This document shows, piece after piece, positions 37,001 to 41,708 of a stretch of 41,708 nt of DNA. The number at the start of each line of letters is the position of its first letter. The first letter of the stretch is position 1. The stretch comes from an uncultured Roseiarcus sp. (GTDB lineage Bacteria > Pseudomonadota > Alphaproteobacteria > Rhizobiales > Beijerinckiaceae): NCBI GenBank assembly GCA_945957375.1, contig CAMFKX010000011.1, positions 1 to 41,708 on the forward strand. The letters are read 5' to 3'. The notes beneath the pieces were generated by a model that searched no databases, was not told where the DNA came from, and saw only the letters and a program-made list of their open reading frames with translations. A program made the translations under genes and the position numbers.

Positions 37001-38428
37001 ATGTCGATCGTCATCAAGGGCGGAACGGTGGTCAACGCCGACCGCAGCTACAAGGCCGACGTCAAGGTCGAAGGCGAAAAGATCGTTGAGATCGGCGACA
37101 ACCTTTCGGGCGACAGCACGCTCGACGCCGGCGACTGCTACATCATCCCGGGCGGCATCGACCCGCACACCCATCTCGACATGCCCTTCATGGGCTCGAA
37201 CTCGGCCGACAATTTCGAGAGCGGCTCCAAGGCCGGCGTCTCCGGCGGCACGACCATGGTCGTCGACTTCTGCATTCCGAACCGCAACCAGCCGCTGATG
37301 GAGGCGCTCTCCGACTGGAACGAGCGGTCGAAGAACGCGGTCGCCGATTATTCCTACCACATGGCGATCACCTACTGGAACGACCAGGTGCGCGAGGACA
37401 TGGCCAAGGTGGTCGGCGCCGGCGTCACCACCTTCAAGCACTTCATGGCCTACAAGGGCTCGCTGATGGTCAATGACGAGGAGATGTTCGCCTCGTTCCA
37501 GCGCTGCGGCGAACTCGGCGCCATGCCGCTCGTCCACGCCGAGAACGGCGACCTCGTCGCCGCGCTCCAGCGCTATTATCTCTCGAAGGGCATCACCGGG
37601 CCGGAGGGCCACGCGCTGTCGCGTCCGCCGGACGTCGAGGGCGAGGCGACCAACCGCGCCATCATGCTCGCCGACCAGGCCGGCGTGCCGATCTACATCG
37701 TCCACACCTCCTGCATCCCGGCGCACGAGGCGATCGCCCGCGCCCGCGCGCTCGGCAAGCGCGTCTACGGCGAGCCCCTGATCCAGCACCTCGTGCTCGA
37801 CGACAGCGAATATTACAATCCCGACTGGAAGCACGCCGCGCGCCGCGTCATGTCGCCGCCGTTCCGCGACAAGGTCAACCAGGACGACCTCTGGAACGGC
37901 CTGCGCGCCGGCTCGCTGCAGGTGGTCGCGACCGACCATTGCTCCTTCACCACCAAGCAGAAGGAGCTCGGCTTCGGCGACTTCACCAAGATCCCGAACG
38001 GCACCGGCGGCCTCGAAGACCGCATGCCGGTCCTCTGGACCGCGGGGGTCGAGACCGGCCGGCTGACGCCGAACGAATTCGTCGCGGTGACCTCGACCAA
38101 CAGCGCGAAGATCCTCAACATGTATCCGAAGAAGGGGCTGATCGCGCCCGGCGCCGACGCCGACATCGCGGTCTGGGACCCGAAGGCCAACAAGGTCATC
38201 TCGGCCAAGACCCAGCAGTCGGTGATCGACTACAACGTGTTCGAGGGCATGAAGGTGACCGGCCTGCCGCGCTACACGCTGTCGCGCGGCGAGGTCGTGT
38301 TCCGCGACGGCCGCGTTCAGGCCGAGATCGGCCGCGGCCGCTTCGTCCGGCGCGATCCGTTCCCCGCCGACGCCCGCGCGCTCAAGCGCTACAAGGAATT
38401 CACCGCGCCGCGCGCGGTGGCGCGCTGA
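37001..38428 (+). CDS. hydA: Dihydropyrimidinase
   Basis: Dihydropyrimidinase opens 5,6-dihydrouracil or dihydrothymine to the N-carbamoyl-beta-amino acid. The 475-residue protein has the metal motif GGIDPHTHLDMPF, the carboxylated lysine in FMAYKGS (Lys152), HAENGD, HTSC and the Asp of TDHCSF. ATG at 37001 is preceded by GAGGAGC. It supplies the substrate of the amidohydrolase immediately upstream. The dihydropyrimidine dehydrogenase genes are not in the window and may lie further on. Confidence 0.95.
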   Translation: MSIVIKGGTVVNADRSYKADVKVEGEKIVEIGDNLSGDSTLDAGDCYIIPGGIDPHTHLDMPFMGSNSADNFESGSKAGVSGGTTMVVDFCIPNRNQPLMEALSDWNERSKNAVADYSYHMAITYWNDQVREDMAKVVGAGVTTFKHFMAYKGSLMVNDEEMFASFQRCGELGAMPLVHAENGDLVAALQRYYLSKGITGPEGHALSRPPDVEGEATNRAIMLADQAGVPIYIVHTSCIPAHEAIARARALGKRVYGEPLIQHLVLDDSEYYNPDWKHAARRVMSPPFRDKVNQDDLWNGLRAGSLQVVATDHCSFTTKQKELGFGDFTKIPNGTGGLEDRMPVLWTAGVETGRLTPNEFVAVTSTNSAKILNMYPKKGLIAPGADADIAVWDPKANKVISAKTQQSVIDYNVFEGMKVTGLPRYTLSRGEVVFRDGRVQAEIGRGRFVRRDPFPADARALKRYKEFTAPRAVAR

Positions 38429-38444
38429 AGAGGTCGGGAACGCG

Positions 38445-39275
38445 ATGGACACGGCGTCGATGACCAGGCCCGCCGCCGAAGGCGGATCGGCGCCGAACGA
38501 GCCGGTGATCGAGGTCAGCGACGTGTCGCTCCGCTTCGACACCCGGGACGGACCGGTGCACGCGCTCGCCCACGTCAACCTCAAGGTGGCGCGCGGCGAG
38601 TTCGTGTCGTTCATCGGTCCTTCGGGCTGCGGCAAGACCACGCTCCTGCGCGCGGTCGCCGATCTCGAAACGCCGACCGAGGGCGACATCCGCGTCGAGG
38701 GCATGAGCACGGAGGAAGCGCGGCTCAAGCGCCGCTACGGCTACGTGTTCCAGGCGCCGGCGCTCTATCCGTGGCGGACGGTGGCGCGCAACATCGCGCT
38801 GCCGCTCGAGATCATGGGCTTCTCGAAGGCCGAGCGCGAGGAGCGGGTGCGGAAGGGCCTCGAACTGGTCAACCTCGAAGGCTTCGGCGCCAAATTCCCC
38901 TGGCAGCTTTCCGGCGGCATGCAGCAGCGCGCCTCGATCGCCCGCGCGCTCTCCTTCGACCCCGACATCCTGTTGATGGACGAACCGTTCGGCGCGCTCG
39001 ACGAGATCGTGCGCGACATGCTCAACCAGCAGCTCCTGCGGCTGTGGGAGGTGACCGGCAAGACGGTGCTGTTCGTCACCCACTCGATCCCCGAGGCGGT
39101 GTTCCTGTCGACCCACATCGTCGTCATGTCGCCGCGGCCCGGGCGCATCACCGACGTGATCACGTGCGATTTTCCCCGCGACCGTCAGCTGGAGATCCGG
39201 GAGACGCCCGAGTTTCTCGCCATCGCCAATCGCGTCCGCCACGGCCTGCGCGCGGGACACTCCTATGACGCCTAG
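38445..39275 (+). CDS. ABC transporter ATP-binding protein (nitrate/taurine-type)
   Basis: The 276-residue ATPase has Walker A GPSGCGKTT, the Q-loop YVFQAPALYPWRT, the signature LSGGMQQR, Walker B ILLMDEPFGALDE and the switch His in FVTHS. It belongs to the NrtD/SsuB/TauB branch, whose binding proteins are NMT1/THI5-like, as in this operon. The start is ATG at 38445, 16 bases after hydA. With the two permeases and the binding protein below it should import a pyrimidine or related compound, an inference from context. Its end overlaps a lipoprotein gene. Confidence 0.93.
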   Translation: MDTASMTRPAAEGGSAPNEPVIEVSDVSLRFDTRDGPVHALAHVNLKVARGEFVSFIGPSGCGKTTLLRAVADLETPTEGDIRVEGMSTEEARLKRRYGYVFQAPALYPWRTVARNIALPLEIMGFSKAEREERVRKGLELVNLEGFGAKFPWQLSGGMQQRASIARALSFDPDILLMDEPFGALDEIVRDMLNQQLLRLWEVTGKTVLFVTHSIPEAVFLSTHIVVMSPRPGRITDVITCDFPRDRQLEIRETPEFLAIANRVRHGLRAGHSYDA

Positions 39276-39747
39276 GGCGCAAGACTGCCTCCCCCCTTGT
39301 GGGGGAGGGCAGGGGCGGGTCGCGCCGGCCGTCGTCGATGGCGCGGCCCCGCCCGCCTTCGCGTGCAGCGCGACCCCCCAACCTAACCCTCCCCCGCAAT
39401 TGGGGAGGGGATTACGCGCCGCGCCGTCCTTCCTCGCCCTCCTGACCCTCGCCGCCTGCGCCGAGCCGGGCGCGGGCCCCTTGCGGCAGGCCGGCGCGAA
39501 ACTTGCGCCCGAATGCGTCGCCCGGGTCAACAAGGCGGCGCTGGTCGCGATGAACCGCACGAACCCGCTCGGGCAGATGCAGATCTTCGGCCCTCCGACG
39601 GTGTTCAACCCGCACTTGTTGCGGGTCACCGTGCGCGTGGACGGGGCCCGCACCGAAATCTATTCGGTCGACCTCTCGATCGACGACGACTGCCGCGTGC
39701 TGTCGGCAAGCACCCGGCTCGAAACGAATGAGTGGCCCGTCCGGTGA
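39265..39747 (+). CDS. Small lipoprotein with a palindromic element inserted in its signal peptide
   Basis: The 160-residue frame starts at ATG 39265 (MTPRAQDC), overlapping the end of the ATPase gene. It then runs through a Gly/Pro-rich stretch coded by a palindromic repeat (39283-39412) before a clear lipoprotein signal: APSFLALLTLAACAEPG, with Cys of the lipobox. The mature part has two cysteines (APECVAR and DDDCRVL). If about 141-144 bases are removed, the leader becomes MTPRAPSFLALLTLAAC, a normal signal peptide of 17 residues, so the element has been inserted in frame. TTG at 39400 is an alternative start inside the repeat. Function unknown; it interrupts the ABC gene order. Confidence 0.7.
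   Translation: MTPRAQDCLPPCGGGQGRVAPAVVDGAAPPAFACSATPQPNPPPQLGRGLRAAPSFLALLTLAACAEPGAGPLRQAGAKLAPECVARVNKAALVAMNRTNPLGQMQIFGPPTVFNPHLLRVTVRVDGARTEIYSVDLSIDDDCRVLSASTRLETNEWPVR
39283..39412. repeat. Palindromic element inside the lipoprotein gene
   Basis: CCTCCCCCC/GGGGGAGG (39288-39308) and CCCTCCCC/GGGGAGGG (39387-39410) form hairpins at both ends, and GGGTCGCGC near 39318 pairs with GCGCGACCC near 39368, so the whole folds back. This CCTCCCCC...GGGGGAGG element is common in rhizobial genomes, normally between genes. Here it lies in frame within a coding region. Confidence 0.8.
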
Positions 39748-40610
39748 AGTCCGTCCTCCCAATCGTGACCGTCGTCCTCGCCGCGCTCGCGATCTGGTAC
39801 GTCGCCGCCGTCCTCCTGAACACGCCGCTGCAGCGCGACGCCTTCGCCAACGCCGGCCGGACCGACTATTCGACGCAGGACTTCATCGTCGCTTCGCTCA
39901 ACATGGAGCGGCCGAAGCTGCCCGGGCCGCATCAGGTCGCGGCGGAGATGTGGAAGTCGATCGTCGTGATCGCGCCGACCTCGAAGCGCAGCCTCGTCTA
40001 CCACGGCCTGATCACCCTCGAGGAGACGCTGATCGGCTTCATCATCGGCGCCGCGCTCGGCATCGGGCTCGCAGTGGTGATCGTCTCGGTCGGCTGGCTC
40101 GACCGCTCGCTCACCCCCTGGCTGGTCGCCTCGCAGACCGTGCCGATCATCGCGCTCGCGCCGATGATCGTGGTGATCCTCAACCAGTTCGACATCACCG
40201 GGATCGCCCCCAAGGCCGCGATCGCCGCCTATTTGTCGTTCTTCCCGATCACCGTCGGCATGGTGAAGGGCTTTCGCGCCCCCGATCCGTTGCAGCTCGA
40301 CCTGATGCGCACCTATTCCGCGTCGGCGAGCCAGACCTTCATGAAACTGCGCGCGCCGGCGAGCGCGTCCTATTTCTTCGCCAGCATGAAGATCGGCGCG
40401 GCGGCGGCGCTGGTCGGCGCGATCGTCGCCGAGGTCACCAAGAGCGAGGACGGCGGCCTCGGCGCCCGTCTGCTCGCCGGCTCCTACTACGGCCAGACGG
40501 TGCAGATCTGGGCCGCCCTGTTCGCCGCGGCGGCGCTGTCGGCGGCGCTGGTCGGCGTGATCGGCTTCGCCGGGCGGATCGCCGAGCGCCGGATGGGGTT
40601 CGTGCGATGA
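39732..40610 (+). CDS. ABC transporter permease, first
   Basis: The 292-residue membrane protein has an N-terminal helix (VLPIVTVVLAALAIWYVAAVL), further helices (LIGFIIGAALGIGLAVVIVS, VPIIALAPMIVVIL), and the cytoplasmic coupling segment LMRTYSASASQTFMKLRAPA that contacts the ATPase. It is a BPD_transp_1 protein of the NrtB/SsuC type. GTG at 39732 is given; GTG at 39744, overlapping the lipoprotein stop, is equally plausible. The stop overlaps the next permease (ATGA). Confidence 0.92.
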   Translation: MARPVKSVLPIVTVVLAALAIWYVAAVLLNTPLQRDAFANAGRTDYSTQDFIVASLNMERPKLPGPHQVAAEMWKSIVVIAPTSKRSLVYHGLITLEETLIGFIIGAALGIGLAVVIVSVGWLDRSLTPWLVASQTVPIIALAPMIVVILNQFDITGIAPKAAIAAYLSFFPITVGMVKGFRAPDPLQLDLMRTYSASASQTFMKLRAPASASYFFASMKIGAAAALVGAIVAEVTKSEDGGLGARLLAGSYYGQTVQIWAALFAAAALSAALVGVIGFAGRIAERRMGFVR

Positions 40611-41383
40611 TCGACCGGCGCCTCGCCGACCTCGTGCCGCCCTTCCTGTTCGGGCTGGTGTTTCTCGCCCTGTGGGAGCTGGTCGTCCGCGCCGCCGGCG
40701 TTCCCACCATCATCCTGCCCGCGCCTTCGGCGATCGCCGCGCGCTTCCTGGTGTCGATCCCGACGCTGGCCGCGGATTTCTGGCAAACGGTCAAGGGCAT
40801 GCTCGCCGGCTATGTCGTCGGCTGCGGCTCGGGCCTCCTGGTCGCGATCCTCGTCGACCGCTCCGACTTTCTCCGCCGCGGCCTGCTGCCGATGGGCAAT
40901 CTGGTCTCGGCGCTGCCGATCGTCGGCATCGCGCCGATCATGGTGATGTGGTTCGGCTTCGACTGGCCGTCGAAGGCGGCGGTCGTCGTCGTCATGACCT
41001 TCTTTCCGATGCTGGTGAACACGGTCGCCGGGCTCGAAAGCGCGAGCGCAATGGAGCGCGACCTGATGAAGACCTACGCCGCGAGCGACTGGCAGACGCT
41101 GACCGCGCTGCGCCTGCCGGCGGCGCTGCCGTTCGTGTTCAACGCCTTGAAGGTCAACACGACGCTGGCCATGATCGGCGCCATCGTCGCGGAATTCTTC
41201 GGCACGCCGATCGTCGGCATGGGCTTCCGGATTTCGACCGAGGTCGGCCACCTCGGCATCGACATGGTGTGGGCGACGATCCTGGTCGCCGCCCTCTCCG
41301 GGTCGGCCTTTTACGGCATCGTCGCCGCCATCGAACGGCGCGTGACGTTCTGGCACGCCTCCTTCCGCACGAAGGGGGCCTGA
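40607..41383 (+). CDS. ABC transporter permease, second
   Basis: The 258-residue permease is a paralogue of the first: helices FLFGLVFLALWELVVRAAGV, YVVGCGSGLLVAILV and VVVVMTFFPMLVNTVAGL, and the coupling segment DLMKTYAASDWQTLTALRLP. Two different permeases therefore form a heterodimeric channel. ATG at 40607 overlaps the stop of the first permease. A 62-base gap with GGAGG precedes the binding-protein gene. Confidence 0.94.
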   Translation: MIDRRLADLVPPFLFGLVFLALWELVVRAAGVPTIILPAPSAIAARFLVSIPTLAADFWQTVKGMLAGYVVGCGSGLLVAILVDRSDFLRRGLLPMGNLVSALPIVGIAPIMVMWFGFDWPSKAAVVVVMTFFPMLVNTVAGLESASAMERDLMKTYAASDWQTLTALRLPAALPFVFNALKVNTTLAMIGAIVAEFFGTPIVGMGFRISTEVGHLGIDMVWATILVAALSGSAFYGIVAAIERRVTFWHASFRTKGA

Positions 41384-41445
41384 GCTTCACGCCGCGGGGA
41401 CGTCTGGCGCGGCGTCGGGGAAATCGGGTTCAAACGGAGGAACGA

Positions 41446-41708
41446 ATGAAAAAGATTGGAATCGGGATCGTGAGCCTTGCGGCGATGCTCGCCGCGGGCG
41501 CGGCGCAGGCGGCCGACAACAAGGTCACGCTGCAGCTCAAGTGGGTGCCGCAGGCGCAGTTCGCCGGCTACTTCGTCGCCAAGGACAAGGGCTTCTACAA
41601 GGATGAAGGCCTCGACGTGACGATCAAGCCGGGCGGACCGGACGTGGCGCCCGAGCAGGTGATCGCCGGCGGCGGCGCCGACGTGATCGTCGACTGGATG
41701 CCGGCGGC
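41446..41708 (+). CDS. ABC substrate-binding protein, NMT1/THI5-like (partial)
   Basis: Only the first 87 residues are inside the window; the gene continues beyond its end. A signal peptide (LAAMLAAGAAQA, cut before ADNK) is followed by VTLQLKWVPQAQFAGYFVAK, DKGFYKDEGLDVTI and GGPDVAPEQVIAGGGADV, the hallmark of NMT1/THI5-like periplasmic binding proteins for pyrimidine-like ligands. ATG at 41446 has GGAGG five bases upstream. It fits the transporter and the pyrimidine theme of the operon. Confidence 0.93.
   Translation, partial: MKKIGIGIVSLAAMLAAGAAQAADNKVTLQLKWVPQAQFAGYFVAKDKGFYKDEGLDVTIKPGGPDVAPEQVIAGGGADVIVDWMPA

Overview
The window looks like chromosomal DNA of a high-GC alphaproteobacterium, most likely of the order Hyphomicrobiales (Rhizobiales). 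The evidence is a NepR/EcfG general-stress module with its own GGAAC-N16-CGTT promoter, a RutR operator in front of a reductive pyrimidine-degradation operon, a sufBCDS-sufT iron-sulfur operon, DUF1328 and DUF2934 stress-type genes, an Omp25-like barrel protein, and several families of GC-rich palindromic repeats. I cannot name a genus. No rRNA, tRNA or CRISPR array was seen.

Layout. 1-440: tandem array of a TGTAG...CTACA dumbbell repeat. 482-6487: a small secreted protein (-), then purM-purN and ppk-ppx (+). 6612-11932: the suf operon sufB-C-D-S-T. A 34-base Illumina Nextera/Tn5 adapter is embedded in it at 8986-9019; it removes the sufC stop codon and creates a false SufC-SufD fusion. 11991-12104: a long inverted repeat between convergent sufT and the mrp-DUF971 pair (-). 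13699-16296: a winged-helix methyltransferase with a perfect CRP-type site upstream, and a DadA-like oxidoreductase (both -). 16565-21157: rmlD-like reductase, purB, a glycosyltransferase that apparently starts at ATT, and an outer-membrane barrel protein. 21203-22040: four long inverted repeats around a GIY-YIG nuclease gene. 22087-24956: ACT protein, thioesterase, LTXXQ periplasmic protein and an HpcH/HpaI aldolase. 25108-27567: gyrB. 27633-29720: two toxin-antitoxin modules, tail to tail (DUF433/DUF5615 and AbiEi/AbiEii). 29872-31944: a Gly/Asn-rich repeat protein with a PEP-CTERM-like tail and a metallophosphoesterase. 32293-33865: EcfG promoter, DUF1328, nepR, ecfG and DUF2934. 33934-34835: a beta-class GST and a small secreted protein. 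34887 to the end: rutR (-) divergent from an amidohydrolase, dihydropyrimidinase and ABC-transporter operon that runs off the window.

How the genes fit together. The suf genes build Fe-S clusters, and the neighbouring Mrp (and perhaps DUF971) would carry or deliver them. EcfG should read its own upstream promoter, giving a positive loop held by NepR; PhyR is not in the window. RutR should repress both itself and the pyrimidine operon from one operator at 35614-35629. purM, purN and purB are three purine-synthesis steps at separate sites.

The most useful observations are the embedded sequencing adapter; a compensated double frameshift in the DUF5615 toxin; a palindromic element inserted in frame in the signal peptide of a lipoprotein gene; a GIY-YIG nuclease gene inside an array of related inverted repeats; and a predicted leaderless promoter for the AbiEi antitoxin. 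I did not find a clearly new multi-gene system; the GIY-YIG/palindrome locus is the nearest candidate.
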